Shown one piece after another: positions 17,691 through 26,982 of a stretch of 60,730 nt of DNA. The stretch covers positions 1-60,730 of the forward strand of contig NZ_JAAXKX010000020.1 of the NCBI RefSeq assembly GCF_012276755.1. The letters are read 5' to 3'. The position numbers and the translations under genes are program-made. The number at the start of each line of letters is the position of its first letter. The stretch's first letter is position 1. Source of the DNA: Marichromatium bheemlicum. GTDB taxonomy: Bacteria; Pseudomonadota; Gammaproteobacteria; Chromatiales; Chromatiaceae. The notes beneath the pieces were generated by a model that saw only the letters and a list, made by a program, of their open reading frames with translations, did no database searches and was not told where the DNA came from.

Positions 17691-18737
17691 ATGACCAACC
17701 AACCCACTGCCCACATCCCCCTCGACCTCCGCCACGGCCGGGTGGAGCTGACCCACGGCGCCGGTGGGCGCGCCATGTCCCAACTCATCGACGGGATCTT
17801 CCGCCGCCACCTCGACAACCCGCTGCTCGCCCAGGGCAACGACCAGGCCTGCTTCACGGTCCCGTCCGGTCGGCTGGCGATGAGCACCGATGGCCACGTA
17901 GTCTCGCCCTTGTTCTTCCCCGGTGGCGACATCGGCGCGCTGGCGGTCCACGGCACCATCAACGATCTGGCCATGGGCGGTGCACGGCCACTGCACCTCA
18001 GCGCCGGGTTCATCATCGAGGAGGGTTTCGCGCTCGCCGAACTCGACCGTATCGTCGCCAGCATGGCGCAGGCGGCAGAGGCCGCCGGGGTGAGGGTAGT
18101 GACCGGAGACACCAAGGTGGTCGAGCGCGGCAAGGGCGACGGGGTATTCATCACCACCACCGGGATCGGGGTGGTGCCCGAGGGCATCGAGCTCTCCGGC
18201 GAGCGCGCCCGCCCGGGCGATGCCATCGTGCTCAGCGGCGGCATCGGCGAGCACGGGGTGGCCATCCTCGCCGAGCGCGAGCACCTCGGCTTCGCCACCA
18301 CCGTGCACTCGGACAGTGCCGCGCTGCACGGACTGGTCGCCACGATGCTCGCGGCGGTACCGGGGCTGCGTTGTCTGCGCGACCCCACCCGCGGCGGGCT
18401 GGCGGCCTGTCTCAACGAGCTGGCGCACCAGTCCGGGGTGGGGATGCAGATCCGCGAGGCGGCGATCCCGGTCCACCCCGAGGTCGCCGCCGCCTGCGAA
18501 CTGCTCGGGCTCGACCCGCTGCACATCGCCAACGAGGGCAAGCTGGTGGCGATCTGTCCACGTGACCGGGTCACCGATCTGCTCGCCGCCATGCACGCCC
18601 ACCCACTCGGGACGGGCGCCAGCCAGATCGGCGAGGTAGTCGAGGACGCGCTGCTGCTGGTACAGATGGAGACCAGCTTCGGCGGCGCGCGGGTGGTCGA
18701 CTGGCTCAGCGGCGAGCAACTGCCGCGGATCTGTTAG
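17691..18737 (+). CDS. hypE: Carbamoyl dehydratase HypE
   Basis: A 348-residue ATP-dependent enzyme that dehydrates the carbamoyl group on its own C-terminal cysteine to thiocyanate, donating cyanide to iron in [NiFe] hydrogenase maturation. The PurM-like fold shows ELTHGAGGRAMSQLI, GNDQACF, STDGHVVSPLFFPGGDIG, NDLAMGGA and DPTRGGLA. The essential terminal PRIC is intact. The start follows GAGGAGAG. The stop overlaps the stop of the convergent PAP2 gene by four bases. Confidence 0.97.
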   Translation: MTNQPTAHIPLDLRHGRVELTHGAGGRAMSQLIDGIFRRHLDNPLLAQGNDQACFTVPSGRLAMSTDGHVVSPLFFPGGDIGALAVHGTINDLAMGGARPLHLSAGFIIEEGFALAELDRIVASMAQAAEAAGVRVVTGDTKVVERGKGDGVFITTTGIGVVPEGIELSGERARPGDAIVLSGGIGEHGVAILAEREHLGFATTVHSDSAALHGLVATMLAAVPGLRCLRDPTRGGLAACLNELAHQSGVGMQIREAAIPVHPEVAAACELLGLDPLHIANEGKLVAICPRDRVTDLLAAMHAHPLGTGASQIGEVVEDALLLVQMETSFGGARVVDWLSGEQLPRIC

Positions 18738-19972
18738 CCGGCCTCGGGCTCGCCCTCGACCACCCGGCCGTGGCGGGTCTCGAGTCGTAGCTCGGGCAAC
18801 CCGACCGAGGCCGGGGGCGAATAGTGGCGGATATCACCCTCGGTGGTGATCACCTCGACCCGTTGCCACTCACTGGCGACCACACCGAGCGCGAGCTTGG
18901 CGTCGCGCTCGGTGAACAGCCCGTGATGGGCAACGCTGTAGGTCAATACACCGTCGCGCGCGACCAGCTGGCTCTCCACCCGACTCCAGGGTAGGCCGAA
19001 GCCGCGCGCGACCAGGCGCAACTGTGCACGCCAATCGTGCGCGCCGATCCAGAACAGGGCGACATCGAGATCATCGGCCTCGATCCGTAACACCTCGGGC
19101 ACGGATTGAAACTCATCGGCGGCGATGCGCTGGTACTCGATGCGCTTGAGCGGGGTGGCCACCAGCACCACCGCGATCATCACCAGTGCCGCCAACGCAT
19201 AGCCGAACGCGGCCAGACGCGGATGACGCAGCCGGGTCGGTGGCGGCGATGCCGAGGCGGCGACCCGCTCACGGCGCGGCACCTGCAGCACCCCGTGATA
19301 GAGCAACAGCGCGGTGCCATAGACGAACACCCAGGCCCAGATCACATCCGAGGCGAAGTGATCGCCTGCGGCCATGCGACCGATGCCGAGCAACACACCG
19401 AAGGCCACCGAGCCGGCAAGAGCGGTCCAGGCCAGCCACGGCCGCCGCCGATGCCAGATGAGGAAGAAGGCACCGAGCATGAAGCCGACCGAGGCGTGAC
19501 CGCTGGGGAAGGACTTACCCTCGCCATAGTCGCCGATCTGCAGCGGCGGCAGATACGGCTGGGTACCGCCGAAGGCCTCGGTCTGATGGGGTCGGGGACG
19601 GTCCCACTGTTCCTTGAACACGCCATTGACGATCAACCCGGGGCCGAGCAGCGCAGTGGCGATCACGAACACTGCGTGGATGCGCAGTCGCCTGAAGCGC
19701 GGCCACAGCGCGGCGGCGACCAGCACCAGCAGTCCACCGAGCATCACCAGCCCGGTGAGCAACGGCGCGGCGACATAGAGCGCCGACCACAGCGGCGCCT
19801 GGGCCTCGAACCAGGGGTCATCGGCCCCCGGGTGATAGAACAGCGACACCAGCCAGATGTCGAGATCGCTGATCCAGAACGGCAGGGTGCCGAGCACCGC
19901 CACCCCCACCAGCACCATCAGCTGGGACCGCCAATCGCGCGCGGCCATCAACGACTCGGCGGGGGAGGGCAT
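18734..19972 (-). CDS. PAP2-family membrane phosphatase with C-terminal LssY-like domain
   Basis: A protein of about 412 residues with five to six membrane helices and the full PAP2 signature: KEQWDRPRP, PSGHAS and GRMAAGDHFASDVIWA. These enzymes remove phosphate from lipids such as undecaprenyl diphosphate on the periplasmic face. After residue 250 there is a further helix and a soluble domain of about 140 residues (PLKRIEYQRI, IGAHDWRAQLRLVARGFG) resembling the domain fused to PAP2 in LssY-type proteins. Starts at 19972 and 19948 are both possible; neither has a strong ribosome site. Confidence 0.85.
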   Translation of the reverse strand: MPSPAESLMAARDWRSQLMVLVGVAVLGTLPFWISDLDIWLVSLFYHPGADDPWFEAQAPLWSALYVAAPLLTGLVMLGGLLVLVAAALWPRFRRLRIHAVFVIATALLGPGLIVNGVFKEQWDRPRPHQTEAFGGTQPYLPPLQIGDYGEGKSFPSGHASVGFMLGAFFLIWHRRRPWLAWTALAGSVAFGVLLGIGRMAAGDHFASDVIWAWVFVYGTALLLYHGVLQVPRRERVAASASPPPTRLRHPRLAAFGYALAALVMIAVVLVATPLKRIEYQRIAADEFQSVPEVLRIEADDLDVALFWIGAHDWRAQLRLVARGFGLPWSRVESQLVARDGVLTYSVAHHGLFTERDAKLALGVVASEWQRVEVITTEGDIRHYSPPASVGLPELRLETRHGRVVEGEPEAG

Positions 19973-20156
19973 GGAACGGCACGGACTGAGGGCATGGCAG
20001 GCTCCTTCAATGACGGGTGTCGGCAAGGGATCGGCCGGGCATTGTCCTGTGCCGCGTCCATTTTGGCCAGCCTCCCCCCTGGATCGACCTCGTAGGCTCG
20101 GCTATGGTCGACAGCACCGTACACGCAAACAACAGCGACGAGAGGAGGGCGACCCC

Positions 20157-20615
20157 ATGATTCGCACCCTGTTCGCGGCCATGCTCGCGTTCACCCTGGC
20201 CGCCCCACCGGCCGCAGCCATCGCCCCGCAGACGGCAAGCCCGGATGAGGCGAAGGCCCTCGCCGAGCAGGCCCACGATCTCATCAAGGATCAAGGCGCC
20301 GAGACCGCCTTCGCTGCCTTCGCCGACGCCGATGGCAGCTATCGCGACCGTGATCTCTATGTGTTCTGCATGGATCTCGAGGGCGAGATGCTCGTGCACC
20401 CGCTCGAGCCCGACTTGGTCGGTCGCAACCTGATCGAGTTCGACCAATACGGTGACGCCCTGTTCCGGGACATGATTGCGCAGGTGAAGGAGGCGGGAGA
20501 GGGCTGGATCAAGTATCGCTGGCCGCATCCGGGCAGTGACGAGATCCGCGACAAAACGACCTATGTGATCGGTCACGAGGACGGTTTCTTCTGCGGGGTC
20601 GGGGCCTACAGATAG
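20157..20615 (+). CDS. Secreted single-Cache domain protein
   Basis: A 152-residue periplasmic protein. It has a signal peptide (about 1-21, ending AAAIA) and one small-ligand-binding Cache domain with YVFCMDLEGEMLVHP, GRNLIEF, WIKYRWPHP and CGVGAYR. It has no membrane or output domain, so it probably works with a partner sensor or as a binding protein. The start follows GAGGAGGG by 8 bases. The longer open frame upstream (from 19857) crosses the divergent PAP2 promoter and was not used. A strong hairpin follows the stop. Confidence 0.82.
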   Translation: MIRTLFAAMLAFTLAAPPAAAIAPQTASPDEAKALAEQAHDLIKDQGAETAFAAFADADGSYRDRDLYVFCMDLEGEMLVHPLEPDLVGRNLIEFDQYGDALFRDMIAQVKEAGEGWIKYRWPHPGSDEIRDKTTYVIGHEDGFFCGVGAYR

Positions 20616-20624
20616 ATCACAATC

Positions 20625-20653
20625 GGGAAACGCTGAGTGAATCAGCGTTTCCC
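20625..20653. terminator. 12-bp perfect hairpin after the Cache gene
   Basis: GGGAAACGCTGA pairs perfectly with TCAGCGTTTCCC across a GTGAA loop. It sits 10 bases after the Cache-gene stop. There is no T-run on the plus side. It may end transcription from both sides, since the XRE gene comes toward it on the minus strand. Confidence 0.6.
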
Positions 20654-20796
20654 CTGTCGACGCCGGCGGTGGCGGGACACACCCAGTGCGGGTGTGGGCC
20701 AGGACTCCGACCGCAGGAGGCGGTTGTCGTGTCCGTCGGCGGGGCGTGTCACCTGGATCCTAGGGATCGGGACACGGGGACCGTCAGGCAACGGTC

Positions 20797-21198
20797 TCAG
20801 GCGGTGGAGAGTTCGCCCTCGGCGACCGGCGTCGAGGTCGGCTCCTCGGCGACAGCGGCCTTGGCAGCGACACCGAACTCCGATTGACGTTCAGCGACCT
20901 CGATGATGGTGGCACGGCCACGCTCGTCGCTGAGTCGGAAGTACTCCACCAGACGCATCTCCTCGGTGTTGAGCGGCCCCTTGTCATCGAGGCAGAGCAG
21001 ATAGGTCGGGGTCACGGTGCGCAGCGCCATCGAGAGCTCATGGGCCTCTTCGAGCCCCATACGGCGAATCCCCTGCTCGTAGTTGCTGATACGCGACTTC
21101 GACAGCGAATTGGTCCGGCTGGACAGGTCGGAAAGGCTCAGCTTCTGCTCTTGCCGGGCGGCGCGAAGGCGTTGGCCGATGCGTTTGGTCAGGTCCAT
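20797..21198 (-). CDS. XRE-family HTH regulator
   Basis: A 133-residue protein with an N-terminal Cro/CI-type helix-turn-helix (residues 8-65: LRAARQEQKLSLSDLSSRT, SKSRISNYEQGIRRM). A middle helix (EEMRLVEYFRLSDERGRATIIEVAERQ) of the kind seen in phage-repressor-like regulators follows, with a low-complexity Ala/Glu tail. The gene stands alone. No ribosome site precedes the ATG; instead a Fur-box-like sequence ends three bases upstream, so translation may be leaderless or the promoter very close. Targets unknown. Confidence 0.8.
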   Translation of the reverse strand: MDLTKRIGQRLRAARQEQKLSLSDLSSRTNSLSKSRISNYEQGIRRMGLEEAHELSMALRTVTPTYLLCLDDKGPLNTEEMRLVEYFRLSDERGRATIIEVAERQSEFGVAAKAAVAEEPTSTPVAEGELSTA

Positions 21199-21200
21199 AG

Positions 21201-21215
21201 TGATAATGATTCTTT
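21201..21215 (-). promoter_or_regulatory. Fur-box-like site at the XRE start codon
   Basis: The plus strand reads TGATAATGATTCTTT, matching the 7-1-7 Fur motif TGATAATNATTATCA at 11 of 14 defined positions (my count). It abuts the XRE start. One half-site is perfect and the other is weak. Confidence 0.4.
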
Positions 21216-21385
21216 TAACCAGTTTGGTGGCACGAAAAAAATGATCGAAGGCCGGCGGTCAAGTTCGTCCTTGAGCCGGTTCCGACACACGTCCAAGGTG
21301 TATGAGGAACTGAACCGCCGTCACCCCGTGAACCACCGCCACATGGCGGCGCATCAGGGAGCGATTGCGTCCCTTCTTGGGTCGA

Positions 21386-22363
21386 TCAACCCAGGAAGGC
21401 GTCTTCCCATTCGGCTTCACCGACGGTCTGGGGCTGGGGCTCCACGACCCGGTCGGCAAAGGCTGAATCAAGGATCTTGATGAAGCACTTGGTCTGCGGT
21501 GAGAGGAACTTGCCGCGACGCTGCACGATGCCGTAGCTGCGCTTCGGGAAGTAGTGATCGAGCGGGATGGTGTTGAGGTGCTCCTCCCCGGTCAGACAGA
21601 CATCGGTGACGATGGAGATGCCGAGCCCGAGTTCGACATACTTCTTGATCACCTCCCAACCACCGGCCTCCAGCGTCACCCGATACCCGAGATTGTGCTG
21701 TTTGAACACCAGGTCAACCATGCGCCAGGTACTGAGATGACGCGGCGGCAGGATCAGACCATAGGGGGCGATGTCCTCCAGGGTCACCGTCTCACGCCCG
21801 GCCAGCGGGTGATCGGACGGGGTGATCAGTGTCGGGCGATAGGTGACAAACGGGCGATAGGTGATGTCGTCCGGGACCTCGAGCATCGAACCCACGGCGA
21901 GATCGACCTCGTCGGCACGCAACATCGCCAGACCATCGCGACCGGTGACGTTGTGCAACTTGAGCTCGATCCCGGCGAACTGGTCGACGAATTCACGTAC
22001 CGGATCAGGGAGGATATAGAGGATGGTCGACTCACCGGCGGCGATGTTGAGCGTGCCACGGTCGACCCGGCCGCATTGGGTGGCGAAGGTCTCGTGGAGC
22101 TTGTCCATACCCTCGACCAGCGGCTCGGCCATCTGGAACAGCAGGTCCCCTTCAGGGGTGAGCTTGATCTTGGGGCCACGGCGCTCGAACAAGACGGTAC
22201 CGAACTCGCGCTCGAGCGCCTGGATCTGCAGCGAGACCGTCGGCTGACTCAGGAAGATCTTCTCCGCTGCGGCACTGACGCTGCCGGTCCGGGCGGCATG
22301 ACAGAATGCGCGCAGCTGCTTGAGCCGGTTCTGCTTGTAGTGGATCTGCGATCCGGAGCCCAT
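21386..22363 (-). CDS. LysR-family regulator (CysB-like)
   Basis: A protein of about 325 residues with an N-terminal winged helix-turn-helix (AFCHAARTGSVSAAAEKIFLSQPTVSLQIQALE) and a periplasmic-binding-like effector domain (LNIAAGESTILYILP, ADEVDLAVGSM). Effector-domain features recall the CysB/CbbR side of the family, but no specific ligand can be read. The ATG at 22363 follows GAGGG; a TTG at 22390 is an alternative. The gene lies between the XRE regulator and tatC, and its target is not obvious because no divergent partner gene is present. Confidence 0.85.
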   Translation of the reverse strand: MGSGSQIHYKQNRLKQLRAFCHAARTGSVSAAAEKIFLSQPTVSLQIQALEREFGTVLFERRGPKIKLTPEGDLLFQMAEPLVEGMDKLHETFATQCGRVDRGTLNIAAGESTILYILPDPVREFVDQFAGIELKLHNVTGRDGLAMLRADEVDLAVGSMLEVPDDITYRPFVTYRPTLITPSDHPLAGRETVTLEDIAPYGLILPPRHLSTWRMVDLVFKQHNLGYRVTLEAGGWEVIKKYVELGLGISIVTDVCLTGEEHLNTIPLDHYFPKRSYGIVQRRGKFLSPQTKCFIKILDSAFADRVVEPQPQTVGEAEWEDAFLG

Positions 22364-22492
22364 GGCGAACCATCCCTCAGTCGACGACAAAGGTCGATAT
22401 TAGCCGATGAACGCCATTGATAAAAGCAATACCCCTGTTATGCACCAGAAAAGTCTCATGTTTTGACGATTGACGCACATTCCGTGCACGGC

Positions 22493-23617
22493 TCAGTCGT
22501 CGAGTTGGGCGAGGATATTGCGTGCTACACGCCGCGCATCCTCGTCTCCCTCCTCGAGCACCTCGTACAAAACGTGTCTGGCAGCAACCAGGCTGTCGAG
22601 TTCCCGCAGCCGATTGGCACGCTTGAGCTTTTCCTCTACCGAGTTGATCGCGCCGGGTCCCGGCGCAACGATCGGGGGCTCGTACCCAGCCTCCTCGGTA
22701 TCGATCCGATCGAGTTCGGCCTCCATCTCGGCCTCGCTCAACGGCTGCCAACGCGAGGCCTCGTCGAGCGCAGGATCGAGCTCACCGCCGACCGTGGTAC
22801 CGGGGCGGGGCCCACCAGGCACCGGCGGGCGCGCCGGACCATCGGGGTCAGTTCCGTCATCGTCATCCTCGTCGAACCGTCCCTTGAGCAGGACGCGGGC
22901 GAACAGGATGCCGAGTTCGAACAACAGCCACATCGGGATCGCCAGCAGGGTCTGGGAGATCACGTCCGGCGGGGTCAGCAACATACCGACGACGAACACC
23001 CCGACGATCACGTAGGGGCGCTTGGCGGCGAGGGCGTTCGGCGTGGTCAGACGCAACGCCACCAGCAAGATGGTGGCGATCGGGATCTCGAAGGCCAGAC
23101 CGAAGGCGAAGAACAGGGTCAGCACGAAGTCGAGATAGGCCGAGATGTCGGTCATCATCGCCACGCCCTCGGGCGTCGAGCCGGCGAGGAAGGCGAACAC
23201 CAGCGGGAACACCACGTAGTAGGCGAACAGCATGCCGAGATAGAACAGCAGCACACTGGAGAGCAGCAGCGGCACCGCCAGGCGCCGCTCGTGCTGATAG
23301 AGCCCGGGGGCGACGAAGGCCCACAGCTGATAGAACAGGAAGGGCATCGACAAGAACACCGCCGCCACCAGCGCCAGCTTGAAGGGCGTGAGGAAGGGCG
23401 CGGCCACCTGGGTGGCGATCATGGTGTTGCCGTCGGGCAGCTGCGCCATCAGCGGCGCGGCGATATAGACGTAGAGCTCGTTGGCGAAGGGGAACAGCGC
23501 CAGGAATACCACCAGGATGGCGATTACCATCCGGATCAAGCGATCGCGCAGCTCGATCAGGTGGGAGACGAAGGGCTGTTCGGCGCCCGGATCATCGGGT
23601 TGCATCGCAGGTGACAT
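22493..23617 (-). CDS. tatC: Twin-arginine translocase TatC with a C-terminal extension
   Basis: Inner-membrane receptor for folded twin-arginine precursors. Residues 1-250 are a standard TatC with six helices, [29 protein letters not shown] and the conserved glutamate region AFGLAFEIP. Residues 251-374 are extra: an acidic linker ([10 protein letters not shown]), a Pro/Gly stretch and a predicted helical tail ([31 protein letters not shown]). Typical TatC ends near residue 250-260. It is the last gene of tatA-tatB-tatC, 70 bases after tatB. Confidence 0.95.
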   Translation of the reverse strand: MSPAMQPDDPGAEQPFVSHLIELRDRLIRMVIAILVVFLALFPFANELYVYIAAPLMAQLPDGNTMIATQVAAPFLTPFKLALVAAVFLSMPFLFYQLWAFVAPGLYQHERRLAVPLLLSSVLLFYLGMLFAYYVVFPLVFAFLAGSTPEGVAMMTDISAYLDFVLTLFFAFGLAFEIPIATILLVALRLTTPNALAAKRPYVIVGVFVVGMLLTPPDVISQTLLAIPMWLLFELGILFARVLLKGRFDEDDDDGTDPDGPARPPVPGGPRPGTTVGGELDPALDEASRWQPLSEAEMEAELDRIDTEEAGYEPPIVAPGPGAINSVEEKLKRANRLRELDSLVAARHVLYEVLEEGDEDARRVARNILAQLDD

Positions 23618-23687
23618 GACAGGACTCTATCCGGACGAGGGGTGCACGGCCCCGGATTACGCCGGAACACAGGGATGGCGGCAGCGG

Positions 23688-23993
23688 CTAGTCCCGCGGC
23701 GGGGGATCGACACGTTCGGCGCCGGAGGTCTTGACACCGTCCGGCGCGCGCCGCTCGGGTTCGTCGAGGAGGGTCTCGAGCGGGCGCGCACGGCGCTGCT
23801 CCTCGAGGACGCGATTGAGCTCCTCGGTCTGGAACTCACGATCGATCTCGTGCTTGACCGAGGCCAGGGTACGGCGGGCCTTGCCCACCCACTTCCCGGC
23901 CATACGCGCGACCCGCGGCAGTCGCTCCGGGCCGATCACGACCAGCGCGACCACCGCGATCAGGATGAACTCCCAGAATCCCCAGTCGACCAT
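23688..23993 (-). CDS. tatB: Twin-arginine translocase subunit TatB
   Basis: A 101-residue protein with one N-terminal membrane helix (WEFILIAVVALVVIGPERLPRVARMAGKW) and an amphipathic and coiled cytoplasmic helix. The glutamate followed by RLP after the helix is the usual TatB pattern. With TatC it forms the precursor-binding complex. It lies 26 bases after tatA. Confidence 0.93.
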   Translation of the reverse strand: MVDWGFWEFILIAVVALVVIGPERLPRVARMAGKWVGKARRTLASVKHEIDREFQTEELNRVLEEQRRARPLETLLDEPERRAPDGVKTSGAERVDPPPRD

Positions 23994-24019
23994 CAGGCCT
24001 CCCCGGTCCGACGCTCAGC

Positions 24020-24277
24020 TCAGGACTGACGCTTGTGGGTCTCTGCCGAGGCGCCGCTGGCGGCCTTGGCGTCGGTACGCTCGGCTTCGCTCAGCTGCTC
24101 GGGCGCCGCTGTCTCGGCCTCGCGATCCTTGTCGGCATCGGACATCGCGCTGCGGAACCCCTTGATCGCGGTGCCGAGATCGGAGCCGAGGTTCTTCAGC
24201 CGTTTGGTGCCGAACAGCAACAACACGATCACCAGGATGATCAGAAGCTGCCAGATACTGATACCGCCTGCGCCCAT
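24020..24277 (-). CDS. tatA: Twin-arginine translocase subunit TatA
   Basis: An 85-residue pore-forming subunit. It has a short membrane helix ([26 protein letters not shown]), the FGTKRL hinge, an amphipathic helix ([15 protein letters not shown]) and an acidic disordered tail. Co-transcribed with tatB and tatC. The 273-base gap to hisE upstream holds nothing recognisable beyond likely promoter sequence. Confidence 0.94.
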   Translation of the reverse strand: MGAGGISIWQLLIILVIVLLLFGTKRLKNLGSDLGTAIKGFRSAMSDADKDREAETAAPEQLSEAERTDAKAASGASAETHKRQS

Positions 24278-24550
24278 GTTCTCCTCCGGACCACCCCTGT
24301 GCGGCGGTCGACTCTAGCCTCAGTGGAAACGCGCCCGACCACGACTGTCGGCGCGCATCGAGAATTCGTGTCCCGGGGCGACCCGTGTGCGAGCGGTCGG
24401 TCGATCGCCTCTACCGGCCCTCAGCACGATCGGGGCCGAAGCGTGCCGGAACGGCCGCACCGAGGACACACACTCGGGATATCCGAGGTCGCCGGGAAGG
24501 CGCAATCATACCGCAATCACGGCCTCCCCGGCAGCCCCTGGCACACCGGC

Positions 24551-24868
24551 TCAGCCCTTGCGCGCGGCCTTCTCCGCCAGCCCCGAGAGACCGAAGCGAC
24601 GTTCGAGCTCGGCGAGGACCTGATTCGGCCCCAGCCCCTGATGCGAGAGCAACACCAGGGTGTGGAACCACAGATCGGCGACCTCGTAGACGACCTTCTC
24701 GGGTACTCCATCCTTGGCGGCCATCACCGTCTCGGTGGCCTCCTCGCCGACCTTCTTGAGGATGGCGTCGAGCCCCTTGGCGTGGAGCTTGGCGACATAG
24801 GAACTATCGGGGTCGGCGGCCTTGCGCGCCTCGAGGACCTCGGACAGGCGATCGAGTACATCGTTCAT
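24551..24868 (-). CDS. hisE: Phosphoribosyl-ATP pyrophosphatase HisE
   Basis: The second step of histidine synthesis: hydrolyses phosphoribosyl-ATP to phosphoribosyl-AMP. The 105-residue MazG-like helical protein has [29 protein letters not shown] and the metal-binding EVADLWFH. The ATG at 24868 matches the family start. It is a separate gene from hisI rather than a HisIE fusion, and follows it by 32 bases. Confidence 0.94.
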   Translation of the reverse strand: MNDVLDRLSEVLEARKAADPDSSYVAKLHAKGLDAILKKVGEEATETVMAAKDGVPEKVVYEVADLWFHTLVLLSHQGLGPNQVLAELERRFGLSGLAEKAARKG

Positions 24869-24900
24869 GGGGAGTGACAAACCTTCTGCAAGTGTAGGGC

Positions 24901-25314
24901 TCAGCCCTTGGAATAGATGGCGTCCGGGTCCTTGAGCACCGGTTCGACCGCACGCCACCCGGCGCTCTCGTCGAGGCTACGGTAGAAACAGCTGTGACGC
25001 CCGGTGTGGCAGGCGATACCACCGCGCTGCTCGACCTCGAGCAGCACCACGTCGCCGTCGCAGTCGAGACGAATGTCGTGCACCACCTGCTGGTGGCCCG
25101 AGGACTCGCCCTTGTGCCACAGCCGCCCGCGCGAGCGCGACCAGTAGACCGCGTGCCCGGTCTCGCGGGTGAGGCGCAGCGCCTCGCGGTTCATCCACGC
25201 CATCATCAGCACCGTACCGGTACCGCGTTCCTGGGCGATCGCCGCAACCAGGCCGTTGGCATCCCAAGCGACGGCATCGAGCCAGTCGCCCTCACACCTC
25301 GCGGTCCCGCTCAT
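24901..25314 (-). CDS. hisI: Phosphoribosyl-AMP cyclohydrolase HisI
   Basis: Third step of histidine synthesis: opens the adenine ring of phosphoribosyl-AMP. The 137-residue protein shows [40 protein letters not shown] and the zinc-binding [12 protein letters not shown]. Its ATG overlaps the hisA stop as ATGA, so the two are translationally coupled. Confidence 0.95.
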   Translation of the reverse strand: MSGTARCEGDWLDAVAWDANGLVAAIAQERGTGTVLMMAWMNREALRLTRETGHAVYWSRSRGRLWHKGESSGHQQVVHDIRLDCDGDVVLLEVEQRGGIACHTGRHSCFYRSLDESAGWRAVEPVLKDPDAIYSKG

Positions 25315-26057
25315 GCCTGCTGCACCCCGACACGATCGGCCAGCTGCTGGCCAGCGGCGAAGTCGAGTGTGCCCTCGTAGATCGCCCGCCCGGTGATCGC
25401 GCCGCTGATGCCACTGGCGGCGGCCTCGGCCAGCACCCGCACGTCATCGAGGGTGGTGATGCCGCCGGAGGCGATCACCGGGATGCGGATCGCCTCGGCC
25501 AGGGCGCGGGTAGCCTCGACGTTGGGACCGCTGAGCATGCCGTCGCGACCGATGTCGGTGTAGACGATCACCGAGACGCCATCGTCCTCGAAACGGCGCG
25601 CCAGGTCCTCGACGCGGTGCTCGGTGACCTCGGCCCAGCCGTTGATCGCCACCTGACCGTCCTTGGCGTCGAGCCCGACCATCACGTGACCGGGGAAGGC
25701 GCGACAGGCGCGGGCGACGAACTCGGGCTCCTTCACCGCCTGGGTGCCGATGATGCAGTAGCTCACCCCGGCGTCGAGATAGGCGGCGATGGTGCGCTCG
25801 TCGCGGATACCACCACCGACCTGGATCGGTAGCTCGGGGTAACGCGCGGCGATCGCGCGAATGGCCGCGCCGTTGACCGGCTCGCCGGCGAAGGCGCCGT
25901 TGAGATCGACGAGGTGCAGGCGGCGGGTGCCGGCCTCCACCCAGCGGCCGGCGACCTCGACCGGGTCGTCGGAGAACACGGTCTCGTCGTCCATCCGGCC
26001 TTGACGCAGCCGCACGCAGCGGCCGTCCTTGAGATCGATTGCGGGGATCAGCAACAC
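25311..26057 (-). CDS. hisA: ProFAR isomerase HisA
   Basis: Fourth step of histidine synthesis: an Amadori isomerisation by a TIM-barrel enzyme. The 248-residue protein starts [20 protein letters not shown] when read from the GTG at 26057. It has catalytic Asp in [35 protein letters not shown] and ASGGI. In many gammaproteobacteria hisH precedes and hisF follows it; here both are missing, with only 55 bases to hisB and a direct overlap with hisI. Confidence 0.95.
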   Translation of the reverse strand: MLLIPAIDLKDGRCVRLRQGRMDDETVFSDDPVEVAGRWVEAGTRRLHLVDLNGAFAGEPVNGAAIRAIAARYPELPIQVGGGIRDERTIAAYLDAGVSYCIIGTQAVKEPEFVARACRAFPGHVMVGLDAKDGQVAINGWAEVTEHRVEDLARRFEDDGVSVIVYTDIGRDGMLSGPNVEATRALAEAIRIPVIASGGITTLDDVRVLAEAAASGISGAITGRAIYEGTLDFAAGQQLADRVGVQQA

Positions 26058-26112
26058 GGGAATAGGGTCTCTTGCTGGGGTTCGGAAAACGGTGATCGGG
26101 GCGTGGGCGCGC

Positions 26113-26718
26113 TCACAGCGCGCCCTTGGTCGAGGGGGTGATCCCGGCCATGCGCGGATCGGGCTCGACGGCCATGCGCAGTGCCCGTCCGAAGGCCTTG
26201 AACACGGTCTCGGCCTGGTGATGGGCATTGGTGCCACGCAGGTTGTCGATGTGCAGGGTCAGCGCGCCGTGATTGACCAATCCCTGGAAGAACTCCTGGA
26301 ACAGGTCGACCTCGAAGGCACCGATCTGGGCGCGGGTGAAGGGCACGTCATAGGTCAACCCGGGGCGCCCCGAGAGGTCCACCACCACGCGCGACAGCGC
26401 CTCGTCGAGCGGCACATAGGCATGGCCGTAGCGGCGAATGCCGCGCTTGTCGCCGAGCGCCTGGATCAGTGCCTGACCGAAGGTGATGCCGATGTCCTCG
26501 ACGGTGTGGTGCGCATCGATGTGGAGATCGCCCTCGGCCTCGACCTGCAGGTCGATCAGACCGTGACGCGCGATCTGGTCGAGCATGTGCTCGAGGAAGG
26601 GGACGCCGGTGCGGAAATGCCCCTGCCCGCTGCCATCGAGATCGAGCGTGACGCGAACCTGGGTCTCAAGGGTATCGCGCGCGACCTGCGCGCGGCGGTG
26701 TATGGTCTCAGCAGACAT
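26113..26718 (-). CDS. hisB: Imidazoleglycerol-phosphate dehydratase HisB
   Basis: Sixth step of histidine synthesis. The 201-residue monofunctional enzyme lacks the phosphatase domain of enteric HisB. Metal-binding histidine motifs are clear: [21 protein letters not shown] and [19 protein letters not shown]. It is the first gene of the visible hisB-hisA-hisI-hisE operon. The 250 bases upstream hold repeat R2 and then the left end of the integrative element. Confidence 0.96.
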   Translation of the reverse strand: MSAETIHRRAQVARDTLETQVRVTLDLDGSGQGHFRTGVPFLEHMLDQIARHGLIDLQVEAEGDLHIDAHHTVEDIGITFGQALIQALGDKRGIRRYGHAYVPLDEALSRVVVDLSGRPGLTYDVPFTRAQIGAFEVDLFQEFFQGLVNHGALTLHIDNLRGTNAHHQAETVFKAFGRALRMAVEPDPRMAGITPSTKGAL

Positions 26719-26795
26719 GGGATGATCGCTCGGTGACGCCTGGTATACGGATCAATTCACTACTAGGATAACAGCCTGTGCCGGGTTCGTGGCTC

Positions 26796-26967
26796 CTACC
26801 AGCTACCAGCTGCCAGGGGATTGAACCGCGAAGGCGCCAAGGGCAATAAGCCGCCAGCAACCAGCCGCCAGTGGGTGCGGACCCGCGCCGCCTGTGGCCT
26901 TACGCCGACATCCATCATTCACTTTGCGTGCTTCGCGGCTTTGCGGTTCAACCCTGGCGGCTGGCGG
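26796..26967. repeat. Dispersed palindromic repeat R2
   Basis: Three 7-bp units (CTACCAG, CTACCAG, CTGCCAG at 26796-26816) precede a TTGAACCGCGAAGGCGCC end at 26821. The inverted end (GGCTTTGCGGTTCAA) is at about 26937-26951, followed by two CTGGCGG units (26954-26967). The right edge lies three bases from the putative att site of the integrative element. Same family as R1, R3 and R4. Confidence 0.8.
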
Positions 26968-26969
26968 CC

Positions 26970-26982
26970 TTACGATACAGAA
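26970..26982 (+). other. Left attachment-site copy of the integrative element
   Basis: TTACGATACAGAA here matches TTCCGATACAGAA at 35560-35572 inside the 3' end of mnmE, with 12 of 13 bases identical and in the same orientation. Sequence to its right becomes AT-rich at once. It is the probable outer end of the element. Confidence 0.65.
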
